Source: Verrucomicrobiota bacterium
GTDB taxonomy: Bacteria > Verrucomicrobiota > Verrucomicrobiia > Verrucomicrobiales > Akkermansiaceae
Length of the DNA stretch: 64,000 nucleotides
Reading direction: 5' to 3'
NCBI GenBank assembly: GCA_017301995.1
Contig: JAFLEH010000003.1
Span: forward strand, 270,668 to 334,667
In this document: one piece after another, positions 37,001 to 47,047 of the stretch
How the letters are laid out: every line of letters starts with the position of its first letter
Position numbering within the stretch: position 1 is the stretch's first letter
Position numbers and translations under genes: made by a program
The notes under the pieces: generated by a model
Told to the model about the DNA's origin: nothing
The model's database searches: none
The model's input: the letters and a program-made list of their open reading frames with translations, nothing else

Positions 37001-40000
37001 TTACGGGCTTGGTGACAGAACTCGCAATCTGACAAACCGCTTTGGGCCCGCACCGGCAGGGATGGTCGCCTTCCACCTCTGGGTTGTTCCATTGTCGGAT
37101 CCCGGGACGATTGACTCGATGATGCCCGTAGAGCGCCAACTCCCGATGGCGAGGGTGTCGCTCGATTCGACGGCGAAGGTTATACCGTCGCCCATGGCCG
37201 CGTTGGCCCGGGTGTAGGTGAATTCGAGCATTGCGCCGTTAGGTACGAGCACCGGTGTGACCCGGCTGTTGGCGAGCGGATTCTGGCCGGTGGCGAATTC
37301 CATGAGGTTGGCCTCCCCATCATTATTAGAGTCCGCGCCATCGGCGGCGTTTCCGGTGTTCGCCGCGGTGCCAAAGTGGCCGAAGCGCCAGCATTGGAGC
37401 GCGGTGGCGATGGTGAGTGTCACATCGTTGCCGTCGCCACCGGTGTAGGAGATGAGCCAGTTGTATCCGCTCGCGGGGAATACGCTTCCCTGCTGCTTGC
37501 CGGAGAACGCTCCGCTTACGGCGCCGGAACCGGTTTTGTTGACGATCGTAAAGCTGGTGCCGGTAGCGATCCCCGGTCCGGCGATGACGGTGAGATCTCC
37601 CGCAAGAGTGGCCGCTCCGCCAACAGCTAGAGCATCCGCACCAGGCCGGACCTCCAAACACGCGCCTGAGGCGACTGCCAGATTCCCCGTGGTGTGGGGC
37701 GTGCCGATGACTGCGAGCGTGCCTCCGGAAGCTGTGATGTTGCTGGTGAAGGTTCCGCTGATCTCCAGTCGGCCGGAATTCACGACCGTGGCACCGGTAT
37801 AGGTGTTGGTGCCGCGCAGTTCCCAGGTGCCGCCGCCGTTCTTGGTCACGCTCACGATGTTCGCACCGCCGTTGTCGGCGATGTTTCCGGTGACCGTGCC
37901 GCCCGCGGTGCCGCCGAGTTGAAGAGTGCGCGCGCCGGCGCTGGGAGAGGTGGTGATGCCGCCGGCCAGTGCCAGGCTGCCGCCGTCGCACACGATTTGC
38001 GTGCTTCCCGCCCCTGTTGTTAGAAGCAACTGGCCTGCGATGGTGTTGTTGCCGCTCACATTGCGCAGCGCACCGGTAGCCTGCGCCCCGCTTGTTAGGA
38101 CCGTGGTCGTGGCGGGCAGGGTGATATCGGTGCCCGCGCCATCGAGTTCGAGGCGGCCGGTGCCGGTGGTGGCAAAGACGCTCTTCGACGCGCCGCCGAG
38201 GGCGGAGGCTTGTGAAACGCGGAGGACTCCGCCGCTCACGGTGACGCTGCCGGTGAAGGTGTTCGCCGTGTTCAGCGCCAGCGTGCCGGCGCCAAGTTTT
38301 GTTAGCCCGCCGCTGGTTTGGTCGAGCGTCTGGGAACATTCGAAGATATGCGCGGCGTCTGCGATATCGAGCGAGACGGTCTTCGCCGCGGTGAAGGTCA
38401 CCGTGCGCCCGAGGTCGGCGAGGCTGCCGAGTGTGGTTCCGGTGACGCGAAGCGTGCCGCCGTTGAAGACGAGTGGTGCCGTCGGGGCGCCGAGATTTTC
38501 CGCGCTGGTGATCGCGAGAGTGCCGGAGCTGAGGGTGGTCGCGCCGCCGTAAGTGTTAGATCGGGTCAAGGTGAGCGTGCCCGCACCGTTCTTGGCCAGC
38601 CCGCCGCCCTCTTGGTTGAGCATGAGATCACAGGTGAAATTGTGGGTGCCGGTCGCGATGTCGAGTGTCACGGTTCTCCCGGGAGCGAAGGTCACCGTCC
38701 GCCCCACCGCGCTCATGCTTGCGAGCGCGGTGCCGTTGATGCGCAGTGCGCCGCCATCGAGCGTTAGCGGCGCACTGGGCGCTCCGAAATTCGCGGGCGC
38801 GCTGACGGCCGTCGTGCCGCCCTGAAGAATGGTGGGGCCGGTGTAGGTGTTCGTTCCGGAAAGCGTGAGCAAACTATAACCGTCCGTGCGCGTGAGGCCA
38901 CCGGGGCCGCTGATGGTGCCGCTGAAATTGAAGCTCCCCGAATTGGTGCCCTTGAAGGTCACATCCGCACCGAGGGTCATGTTGTTCGCAACATTCACAC
39001 TGACATTCGACGAGAACGCGGCGAGCTGGACATACGGCGCATTCTCGCCATTCGCCACGAATTCAAGCGGGCCGCCGGAGAGATTCGTCACCACCGTGCC
39101 GCTTCCCGTGCCGCCCAGTCGCAGTGAATTGAGTGTGAGCGTTCCCGCCAAGTCATTCGGAGCCGCAATCGTTCCCGAAAGCGTTTGACCGCTGAAAAAC
39201 TCCACCGCAAGCGCGGCATTCCCCACCGGCGGAGCGCCGGTGTTCCAATTCGCGCCGCCACTCCAGTATCCGCCTGATAGATTGTTGAAGATGAAGACCG
39301 GGATCGAAAGCGGATCAGTCGGAACCGAACCGCCGTTGAACTCGGCGAGATTGATGACGCCATCGCCGTCGGGGTCCGCGTTGTCAGCCGCATTGCCCGC
39401 GCTGGCGTTGGTTTCAAAGTGGGTGAAGCGCCATTGCTCGATCGCGGAACGCGGGGTCCACACCAGATTCGCGGCGGTTGCGGTTTGTGCGATGGAGAAC
39501 GCGCCGTAACCGCTGGCAGGCCGTCCAACGGAGTCCGCGCTCACCGTGCCGAGGGTAAAGTTCCCGGTGCGCGCCGCAGCCGTTAGAACCACCCAGGTGC
39601 GTGCGGTGTTCCAGAATGGATCCGCGAAATCGGCCGCGCTACCGGTGCCGTTGAGCGTCACATCCACCACCGCGCCGGTGTTCACCGCTGCCGTGGACGC
39701 GACCGCATTGCCTGCAGCCGCGGAGTTGGCGCCGACATTCAATTTCACCCGCGCGCCAGCCCCAAAGGCAAGAGTGCCGCCGAAATTCAGGGTCCCGTTG
39801 AGCGCGAGATTTCCATTCACGGTGGTATTCGGCGCGACCGTGCCGCTGCCGCCAAAAGTCGCGCCGCTGGCCACCGTCACATTGCCACCTGCCGCAATGC
39901 TGCCGGTGATCAGCAGCGTGCCGGTGGTGACCGTGGTCGTGCCGGTGTAGCCGTTGACACCACCGAGTGTCCATGTTCCGCCGCCGGTCTTCGCCACATT

Positions 40001-43000
40001 CGTCTTGTTCGTCGAGCTGTTGTTCACGATGGCTCCCGCCGCCACACCGTCACCGGTCCCGGAAAAAGTGAGTGTTTTGGTGCCCGCTCCCGTCGCCGTG
40101 AACGCGCCGAGCAGCGTGAGCGTGCCGCTGCCGTTTTGTTCGATCGTCGCACCGCCGGTGCTCCCCGCAAGCGCGATGACCCGGTCGGTCTTCATGCTTG
40201 GACCTATGAATCGCAGCGTCGCGCCGGTGCTGGAATAGCCCATGCTGATGGTGCCGTTCGCCGTCGTGTCCGGCGCGCCGAGTCCGCTCGAATTCAGCGC
40301 CACCTCCTCGTCTCCCGGATCGCCAACCAGACTGCTGATGCTTTCGACTTCCGTCACTCCGCCGTTCAACACGGTTTGGCCGGTATAGGTGTTTTCGCCG
40401 ATGAGCGAGACGACCCCCGCGCCGCTGCTGCTGCGCGTGACCCGGGATGTGCCGGAAATGGCGCCGCTCACGATCGTGGGGCCGTCGCCCTGAATCACAA
40501 ATTGGTCACTAGAATTGTTAGCGGAGAGCGCGATTTCCCCGCTCAGCGTTAGGGTGCCCGCGTCGCAGCCAACCCGGGTCACGCCGCTTACCGGCACGGC
40601 CGAAATATCGCCGGCCCATTCGTTGTTGCCGGACACGCTGCGCAACGCGCCGTTTGCCGGACCGCTTCCAGTTAGAGTCGCGCGCGCGCCGTTCACCCTG
40701 ATTCCGCCCTGCAATTCCAGCGCCGCGCCGCTCGCCACGGTCGCATCGCCGCCGCCGAGCGCGTTTGGGTGGCGCAGACTGACCACACCCGCGCTCACGG
40801 TGGTGTTGCCGGTGTGCGTGTTCGCGCCGCTGAGCACGAGGGTGCCGGCACCGGCCTTGGTGATGCCGCCGTTGCCATTGAGCGCGCCGCCAAGGGTGGT
40901 CGTGTTCGACGCGATGCTCATCGTTGCCGTGCCATCGAGCGTTAGATTGTTGGCGATCACATGGGCCGCGTTGGTCGTGGCGCTGATGCCCGGCGAGGTG
41001 CCGAGGAAGAACAGCGAATCACCGCTGAGCGCGACCGCGGCGTTGGTCAGTTGGAGCTTGTTTGCGATGAGCGTGCCAAGATCGTCACTGCTCGAAATCG
41101 CCGTGGAATTGTTGAAAACAATTGTCGTCTCTACGGCCGAAAATGGCTGTTGCGGAGACCAAACGGCCGCACTCCATGTGCCTGCGCTCGCCGTGGTGAA
41201 AGTCGTCGGCGTCGGGCCCGGCGTGACGCTCACTTGAGTTGAATTCGCGCTTTCGACGCTGCCATTCATCGCGGACACCACAAAGAAATACGCCGTGCCG
41301 TTTGTCAGTCCGCCATTGGTGAAGGTCGGCGCATAGACCGGATTACCGACCGTCGTGTAGGGACCGCCGCTCACGGTCGAGCGTTTCACACGATAGTGCG
41401 TCGCGCCGGCCACATCGCTCCATGAAAGCATCGCCCCGGTGTTCGTAGGTCTTCCGGTTAGATCCGGCGGTGCCGCCACGGTCGCGCTCGGTGTCGCGTT
41501 CGCCTCACCGGTTGGATCGCTTTCGAATTGTGTGTTGCCCGCCGTGACAACATAGAACCATGTCGATCCATTCGTCGCCGTGTTGTCCGTAAAAGCCGTG
41601 CCCGCGATGCCGCTTTGCAGGGTGGCGAATGGGCCGCCGCTCGCCGCCGCCCGCCTCACCGAGTATTCCGTCGCGCCGCTCACCGCGCTCCAACTTAGCG
41701 ACACGCTCGCATTGCCGGCCGTAGCCGTGAGGTCCCCTGGTGGCGCGAGCGTGGCGACGGCAATTGCCGCGGAGTTCGCGCTTTCACCGCCGCCATTCAC
41801 CGCGCTCACGACATAGTGATAGGTGGTTCCGGCGGCGGCGGCCGTGTCCGCGGCGGCGGGCGTGATGATGTTGGAAAGAATCGTCGCAAACGGCCCGGCG
41901 GCGCTCGTGGCGCGTTTCAGATTGTAGCTTGCAGCGCCAGGGGTCGCGCTCCATGCCAGGTTCACCAAGCCATTTCCGGGCAAAGCCGTTAGGCCCGTCG
42001 GTGCCACCGTGTCGGTGACAAAGGCCACCGATTCCGCCGCCCAAGTGCCGCCCGTGGCGTTGCTTGCGAACGCGCGGCAATATCGCGTCGTGCCGCTCGC
42101 AAGTCCGCTGATGGCTCCGCTGAAGTTGCCAACGCTCCGCGCGCCGAGATTCAGGCTGCCCGCCCATGACGCCGGGTTGGTGCCTCCATCGGTCGGGCCA
42201 TGATAGATCACGACCGTGGTCGTGGACCCTCCGTTAGCGGCCAGGTTGCCATTCAGGGTCGCGCCCGTGGTGCCGATGCCCGATGCCGCGCGGGTGCTCA
42301 CCATTGGCGCGAAGCCCGCGGCGTTCGGCGTGACATTGCCGTTTCTCAGCCATGTCGCGGAGCTGATATTGTCGAATGTCGCGCGCACCCAAGTCGCGCT
42401 GCGCTTGACATTGGAGATGCGGAATTCATCCAGCGATCCCTTCCACCATCGGGTCGCGTTCTCGCTGCCGAGCCGCACGGCCCATGTCGTCTGTTCTTCG
42501 CTCGGCGCGCTGTCGCTGCCGACTTGCACGCCATCAATGTAAAGCCGCGAGTAGCTCCCGTCGTTGATGGCGGAAACATAATGCCATTGATTGTCCGCGA
42601 GGTCCGTGGGGCTGGTGATGTCCGTGCCCGCGCTGCTGGTCCACCAGACCTGCCCGCTGCCATTCACCGATAGCCACCAGTTGCGCGTGCCACTGTCCGT
42701 TTCCTTCGCCCACAGCGTCCGCCAGTTCGCCTTATCACCCGGGGCCATCTTGAACCAACCGGCCAGCTCGAAATTGTTGGCTACATTCACATCGGCCGCG
42801 TTCGGGATGATGGCGTGATGGGATGTTCCGTCGTGCACAAGCGCGGAGCCCACGATGCCGCCGCCTACCGTCGCGTTCGAGGTCGTGCTCTGCGGTGTCG
42901 CGGTCGAGTCGGCAACATTGGTGGAGTTCAAATGCCACACACCGGTGAAGCCCCCGCTCCATGTCGAGCCATCGCTCGTGTAGGCCGGAGCCGCGCCCGC

Positions 43001-46000
43001 ATAGGCGCTGGGCAGCGCGTATTTCTGCGCGAGATAGCCGCCGACGAGCAGTTCCTCATTCGCCGTGAGCGCGCGGTCATAGACGATCACCTCCGCCACA
43101 TCGCCATCCCATGAGCGCCCGGCGATACTGCGGTCGCGCGAAAGCCGGCTCGCCTCCACATTGCCCGCCGTGACGAGCGAGACGAGCTTCCACCCCGATC
43201 CGAGGGGCATGGTGGTACCATTGACCGCCGTGCCATTCAGCTTGGTCGTGCCGTTGCGGATATTCGCGCTGGCGTAGGTCGCGTCCCACAGCGTTCCGCC
43301 CGAAACACCCCGGTGAAAATGATAGGTAGTGTCATCTCCCAGCAGAAAGTGCGGGGCCGCCGCGGTCTCTTTCACGACCCAGAATACCGTGCGGATGTTG
43401 GTCATTGTTGGAAAAGTGAAACCGCTGTCCCCATTCGCCCCGAACCGCACGACCGGCTTCCCGTTCAGTTCGTTCGTTTCAAATGTGGGCGCTCCCTGGG
43501 AGAGCGTGGCGTTGCGCGAGTTTCCGGATGAATCGGTCCATGCGCTCACCGTCGCGCCATCCGTCAGCGTTAGGGAGTCGGCCTTCAGCCACATTGCGAG
43601 ACCGCCCAGTGAGTTTGGCATGACCGTCGCGCTTGCCGTCGGATTTCCCCAATACGCGACAATGCTGCCGCCCTTTGCGAGTGATGGCACCTTCACCCAC
43701 ACCAGGCTTGTGCCGGCGGGATTCCACAACTCGATTTCATAGCTCAACTCCGCACCCGCCGCGTCGGTGAAACGCAAATCCGCGCCGCTCGCAAACGCCA
43801 TCTGCGCATACGAAAATCCCGGCACATTCGTCGCATCGAGCCGCACCAGCATCGGGAAATTTGTCAGAGTCTCGCTACCCGTGTAGCCAGGGAAAGCGAT
43901 TCGCGCCCCGTGGCTCCACGCGCTCATCGCGGCGTTGTTCCAAATCGTCGCATCGTTTGACGGCAGAGCGGTGCTGGCCACATTCGAGTTATCGCTTTCG
44001 CCCGTGGTGTTGGTCGCCGTTACGACATAATAGTAGGTCGTGCCGAATGCCGCCGTGGCATCGGCGTAGCTCGTGGTCGTGATGCCGCTGGCGATGGTGG
44101 AGAACGGACCGTCGCCGCTGGCGCCGCGTTTCACAGTATAACTTGTAGCACCCGCGACCGCGCTCCATGCAAGCGATACGGCATTGTTAGCCGCCGTCGC
44201 GCCGAGTCCGCCGGGGGGTGGCACCGCTCCATTGACCGAAATGGTGAGGGGGAGTTTCATGCCGCCGAGAAATGACGCGGCTCCTGACGCCAACTGCGCG
44301 ATGTCGTCGGCGGCGAGCACGCCGCGCGCGAGCAGCGTGTCATCCATCCAACCGTTGAAGCAACGGGTCAGCGCGGTGTTCTGCGCCGGGCCGCCGATGA
44401 AGACGGGGGCGGTTTGCTTCAGGGCCCAGGTCACGCTCGTGGAGATGCCCGCAAGTTCGCCATCGAGCCACAATTTCACCACGCCGGTGTTGTGTGAGGC
44501 GCGCTCGAACTGGACCGCCACATGATGCCACTCGCCGGTCGCGACCTTCGTCGTGCTGCCCAGCGTGAAGGTCTGGGCGTTTGATGCGTTGTAGTGACGC
44601 ACAGCCACGGTCTTCGACTGCGCGGGCAGCCAGATCTGCAACTCCTCGCCATTGCCGCCGAAGCCATCGCCATCGCCCACATAAAAGAGGAAATCATCGT
44701 CCGCGTAGCTTGCGCGCTTGAACCATGTCGCGAAGGTCCAGTCATGATTAGAGAAATTCAGCGTTGCGGGATTAAGCAGCTTCGAGACCTTCGCCGAACC
44801 GAACGGACCCGAGGTGAGATGCAGCGAACGATTGTTGTTAGCTCCCGCGGCGGCGGCGGGCACATCCGTAACCCGCGCCGCGGACGCGATGCCGCCGACG
44901 CTTGATGTCGCGTGGCGTTCGTTGGTCGAGGCGTCATTGCCGATGGCCGTGCCTTCGTTGTCATACAACGCGACGAAGCGATGGTCCGGAAACTCTCCGC
45001 CCGCCGTGATGCTGAAAGTGCTCGAACCGGAGAAATTCGCCGCTGGCGTGAAGCGAACCGTCTTGCCGTCCGATAGCAGTTTCGCGGTGCCGTTGGTGGC
45101 GCCCGTAACGCGGTATTTGAGCGCGGACGATGCTGTTTCGGTGTCCGTGACGCGTGTTGATAGATCGACTTCCACCGCTGCCGCGCCCGCTGCGGGAACC
45201 GGTGAGGCGGTTGTCGCCCTGGGTGCGTTGTCCACACTCTCGGTCCAATTTTTGTAGTTCCAGAGGATCTTCCGCGTTTTGCCGAAGACCCACATGTTGC
45301 CCATCTGCGACTGATAGCTCCATGGCGACTCGTTGAGCGGCCAGCCTTCGTAGTCCACGGGCGAGCCGTCGACTTTTCCGCCGAGGCCATAGGTGATCTC
45401 GATCACCTTGCCGGCCCGCGTGGTGTAGATCATGCGGGGCAAGGCGTCGTTGACATGCGAGGTGTCCGCCGGATGCGCGATGATATCCGCCTTGAACGCC
45501 GCCAACCGTTCCGCCGCGGTGGCCTGCGGATACTCGCCGAGCGACGCGCACTCGATGGCGAACCCACGCTTGGTACAGCTCGTCTGCGCCGCGGGAGGCC
45601 AGGTGAAATTGCCGATGTCGCTGCGGGTGATGGCGATGAGCACCTTCGAGTAATGCAGGAACAATCGTCCGGTGGTTGCGGAATCGTCGATGACCGCCGT
45701 GGTGTTCGTCGGGATGGAGTCGCGGGTGTATTGCCATTCCCAAGTCGCCGGAATGTTGAATATGCCGACGAGCGTGCCTTCGTGTTGCACCACATCTTCG
45801 TGCGGACCGAGGCCGCTGCCCTGTGCCCAGCCGTAGCCGGTGGGCGCTTTCATTGTCAGGCCGGCGGGACCGGTTTCGTCCCACATCACCGCCCAGCGTT
45901 CGCTCGCCCAGTCGTTGGACGGCACCCCGCCGTTGTCGAGGTCCTTGATTTTTATGGTTCCGTCGGCGTTCAGCGTGGTGTCGCCCTCGAGTTGCGAATA

Positions 46001-47047
46001 CAGCGTCCAATCTTTGGTTAGATAGCTCGTCGCCCACTGGGTTTCATGCACCCGCGCCAGTCCTCGCCGCGTGAAAGGCACATCGCGGTTCGTCGCGGCC
46101 TCCAACATTTCCGGGATGATCGGCGGTTGGGTCACCGTGTAAGGTGCGCCGACTTTCGGCTGGGTATAGAGCAGCGACTGGTCCGCATCCAGCATGTTCG
46201 CCCGTGGCGTGCCGCCGAACATCAGCCACGATCCGTGCTCGCTGATATCGCTGCTGTTGCCATCCTGCACGAGTCCGCCGCGCCCCGCTGGGATCGACCA
46301 GCGGCCCTTGAAACTGAGCGATGCCAGGTCCATCCAGCCCCAGTTCCAGGTCATATTCGCCTTGTTGGCCAGCACCGGATCGGTGGTGAAATCCGCGATC
46401 GTCCGCAGCGGTCCGAGGGTGTATTGCAGATAATGTTTCGCCCACCGCTCCTCGAAGTTATATTTCACCGTGCGGTCGCAGATGTTCTCGATATATTTCT
46501 TGCCCGTGATCTCGCCGGTCTTGTTTGAAGCATTCGAGTTCGCCGTCACTGGCGCGGTGCCCCAGGTCTCGCAGGCCAACCGGCAGGCGGCCGCCCACAT
46601 GATGCGCTGGTTCGGCGTGGAGCCATTGCCGTAGGTTTTCAGACCGACATATTCCGCGGCATAGGCATCCTTCACATCCTGCGGCATGAGATGATTCCAC
46701 CGCATGTAGGTGTCCATTCCCGGCCACCCCGAAAATCCGCCGTTCGCGCCGCCGGCGTCCTGCGCGCCATCGGCATTGGTAATGGTCGTTTTCAACTCCC
46801 CCCATACCTTCCCCGGATTCCATGTCGCCATTCCGCGCTGCAAGCGCCCCTGGGTCGTCCAGAATCCCGTGCGCCCCACCCGGTGCGGGCCATCCGTCTG
46901 GCCAAGGTTGATCTTGCGGCTCGCGATATCGTCATAAAACGCCTCGTGCCGCTGCTCGTAGGTGGACTGTGCGCGGAGCACGGCATTTCCTATCAGAAAC
47001 ACCATCGCGATGGTTTGTCGTGAACTTGGCATGGAACGGGTTATCAC
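37001..47047 (-). CDS. giant 3348-residue multidomain ABS protein with an unrecognised ~570-residue N-terminal domain
   Basis: Starts with GTG at 47047, overlapping the previous TGA as GTGA; an ATG at 47032 (MPSSRQTIAMVFLIGNAVLR) fits the signal peptide equally well. Order: unknown domain at about 28-600, helix-rich first, then beta-rich (MTWNWGWMDLASLSFKGRW, SGLGPHEDVVQHEGTLVGIF). Next a cadherin/Ig-like segment at about 605-685, LamG at 690-930, FN3 at 940-1030, DUF2341-like at 1040-1150, LamG-type modules at 1150-1350 and 1390-1565, and about four FN3-type modules at 1570-1950. ABS repeats fill 1990-2530, an internal WRFTHFET/DPDGDGVINLAEF module lies at about 2533-2575, more ABS repeats run 2580-3200, and the protein ends in a WRFGHFGT/DSNNDGEANLMEF module with a beta-rich end. 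No outer-membrane barrel or PEP-CTERM tail is seen. Coupling with the PL1 gene suggests a pectin-related lyase or binding role (inference). Confidence 0.85.
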   Translation of the reverse strand: MITRSMPSSRQTIAMVFLIGNAVLRAQSTYEQRHEAFYDDIASRKINLGQTDGPHRVGRTGFWTTQGRLQRGMATWNPGKVWGELKTTITNADGAQDAGGANGGFSGWPGMDTYMRWNHLMPQDVKDAYAAEYVGLKTYGNGSTPNQRIMWAAACRLACETWGTAPVTANSNASNKTGEITGKKYIENICDRTVKYNFEERWAKHYLQYTLGPLRTIADFTTDPVLANKANMTWNWGWMDLASLSFKGRWSIPAGRGGLVQDGNSSDISEHGSWLMFGGTPRANMLDADQSLLYTQPKVGAPYTVTQPPIIPEMLEAATNRDVPFTRRGLARVHETQWATSYLTKDWTLYSQLEGDTTLNADGTIKIKDLDNGGVPSNDWASERWAVMWDETGPAGLTMKAPTGYGWAQGSGLGPHEDVVQHEGTLVGIFNIPATWEWQYTRDSIPTNTTAVIDDSATTGRLFLHYSKVLIAITRSDIGNFTWPPAAQTSCTKRGFAIECASLGEYPQATAAERLAAFKADIIAHPADTSHVNDALPRMIYTTRAGKVIEITYGLGGKVDGSPVDYEGWPLNESPWSYQSQMGNMWVFGKTRKILWNYKNWTESVDNAPRATTASPVPAAGAAAVEVDLSTRVTDTETASSALKYRVTGATNGTAKLLSDGKTVRFTPAANFSGSSTFSITAGGEFPDHRFVALYDNEGTAIGNDASTNERHATSSVGGIASAARVTDVPAAAAGANNNRSLHLTSGPFGSAKVSKLLNPATLNFSNHDWTFATWFKRASYADDDFLFYVGDGDGFGGNGEELQIWLPAQSKTVAVRHYNASNAQTFTLGSTTKVATGEWHHVAVQFERASHNTGVVKLWLDGELAGISTSVTWALKQTAPVFIGGPAQNTALTRCFNGWMDDTLLARGVLAADDIAQLASGAASFLGGMKLPLTISVNGAVPPPGGLGATAANNAVSLAWSAVAGATSYTVKRGASGDGPFSTIASGITTTSYADATAAFGTTYYYVVTATNTTGESDNSNVASTALPSNDATIWNNAAMSAWSHGARIAFPGYTGSETLTNFPMLVRLDATNVPGFSYAQMAFASGADLRFTDAAGAELSYEIELWNPAGTSLVWVKVPSLAKGGSIVAYWGNPTASATVMPNSLGGLAMWLKADSLTLTDGATVSAWTDSSGNSRNATLSQGAPTFETNELNGKPVVRFGANGDSGFTFPTMTNIRTVFWVVKETAAAPHFLLGDDTTYHFHRGVSGGTLWDATYASANIRNGTTKLNGTAVNGTTMPLGSGWKLVSLVTAGNVEASRLSRDRSIAGRSWDGDVAEVIVYDRALTANEELLVGGYLAQKYALPSAYAGAAPAYTSDGSTWSGGFTGVWHLNSTNVADSTATPQSTTSNATVGGGIVGSALVHDGTSHHAIIPNAADVNVANNFELAGWFKMAPGDKANWRTLWAKETDSGTRNWWLSVNGSGQVWWTSSAGTDITSPTDLADNQWHYVSAINDGSYSRLYIDGVQVGSDSAPSEEQTTWAVRLGSENATRWWKGSLDEFRISNVKRSATWVRATFDNISSATWLRNGNVTPNAAGFAPMVSTRAASGIGTTGATLNGNLAANGGSTTTVVIYHGPTDGGTNPASWAGSLNLGARSVGNFSGAISGLASGTTRYCRAFASNATGGTWAAESVAFVTDTVAPTGLTALPGNGLVNLAWSATPGAASYNLKRATSAAGPFATILSNIITPAAADTAAAAGTTYHYVVSAVNGGGESANSAAIAVATLAPPGDLTATAGNASVSLSWSAVSGATEYSVRRAAASGGPFATLQSGIAGTAFTDNTATNGSTWFYVVTAGNTQFESDPTGEANATPSATVAAPPDLTGRPTNTGAMLSWSDVAGATHYRVKRSTVSGGPYTTVGNPVYAPTFTNGGLTNGTAYFFVVSAMNGSVESANSTQVSVTPGPTPTTFTTASAGTWSAAVWSPQQPFSAVETTIVFNNSTAISSSDDLGTLIANKLQLTNAAVALSGDSLFFLGTSPGISATTNAAHVIANNLTLDGTATMSIASNTTTLGGALNGNGGITKAGAGTLVLSGANTHTGNTTVSAGVVSLRHPNALGGGDATVASGAALELQGGIRVNGARATLTGSGPANGALRSVSGNNEWAGDISAVPVSGVTRVGCDAGTLTLSGEIALSANNSSDQFVIQGDGPTIVSGAISGTSRVTRSSSGAGVVSLIGENTYTGQTVLNGGVTEVESISSLVGDPGDEEVALNSSGLGAPDTTANGTISMGYSSTGATLRFIGPSMKTDRVIALAGSTGGATIEQNGSGTLTLLGAFTATGAGTKTLTFSGTGDGVAAGAIVNNSSTNKTNVAKTGGGTWTLGGVNGYTGTTTVTTGTLLITGSIAAGGNVTVASGATFGGSGTVAPNTTVNGNLALNGTLNFGGTLAFGAGARVKLNVGANSAAAGNAVASTAAVNTGAVVDVTLNGTGSAADFADPFWNTARTWVVLTAAARTGNFTLGTVSADSVGRPASGYGAFSIAQTATAANLVWTPRSAIEQWRFTHFETNASAGNAADNADPDGDGVINLAEFNGGSVPTDPLSIPVFIFNNLSGGYWSGGANWNTGAPPVGNAALAVEFFSGQTLSGTIAAPNDLAGTLTLNSLRLGGTGSGTVVTNLSGGPLEFVANGENAPYVQLAAFSSNVSVNVANNMTLGADVTFKGTNSGSFNFSGTISGPGGLTRTDGYSLLTLSGTNTYTGPTILQGGTTAVSAPANFGAPSAPLTLDGGALRINGTALASMSAVGRTVTFAPGRTVTLDIATGTHNFTCDLMLNQEGGGLAKNGAGTLTLTRSNTYGGATTLSSGTLAITSAENLGAPTAPLVFNGGTLRVTGTTLGSLADLGRTVTFTAAKTVSLDIADAAHIFECSQTLDQTSGGLTKLGAGTLALNTANTFTGSVTVSGGVLRVSQASALGGASKSVFATTGTGRLELDGAGTDITLPATTTVLTSGAQATGALRNVSGNNTIAGQLLLTTGAGSTQIVCDGGSLALAGGITTSPSAGARTLQLGGTAGGTVTGNIADNGGANIVSVTKNGGGTWELRGTNTYTGATVVNSGRLEISGTFTSNITASGGTLAVIGTPHTTGNLAVASGACLEVRPGADALAVGGAATLAGDLTVIAGPGIATGTSFTIVNKTGSGAVSGAFSGKQQGSVFPASGYNWLISYTGGDGNDVTLTIATALQCWRFGHFGTAANTGNAADGADSNNDGEANLMEFATGQNPLANSRVTPVLVPNGAMLEFTYTRANAAMGDGITFAVESSDTLAIGSWRSTGIIESIVPGSDNGTTQRWKATIPAGAGPKRFVRLRVLSPSP

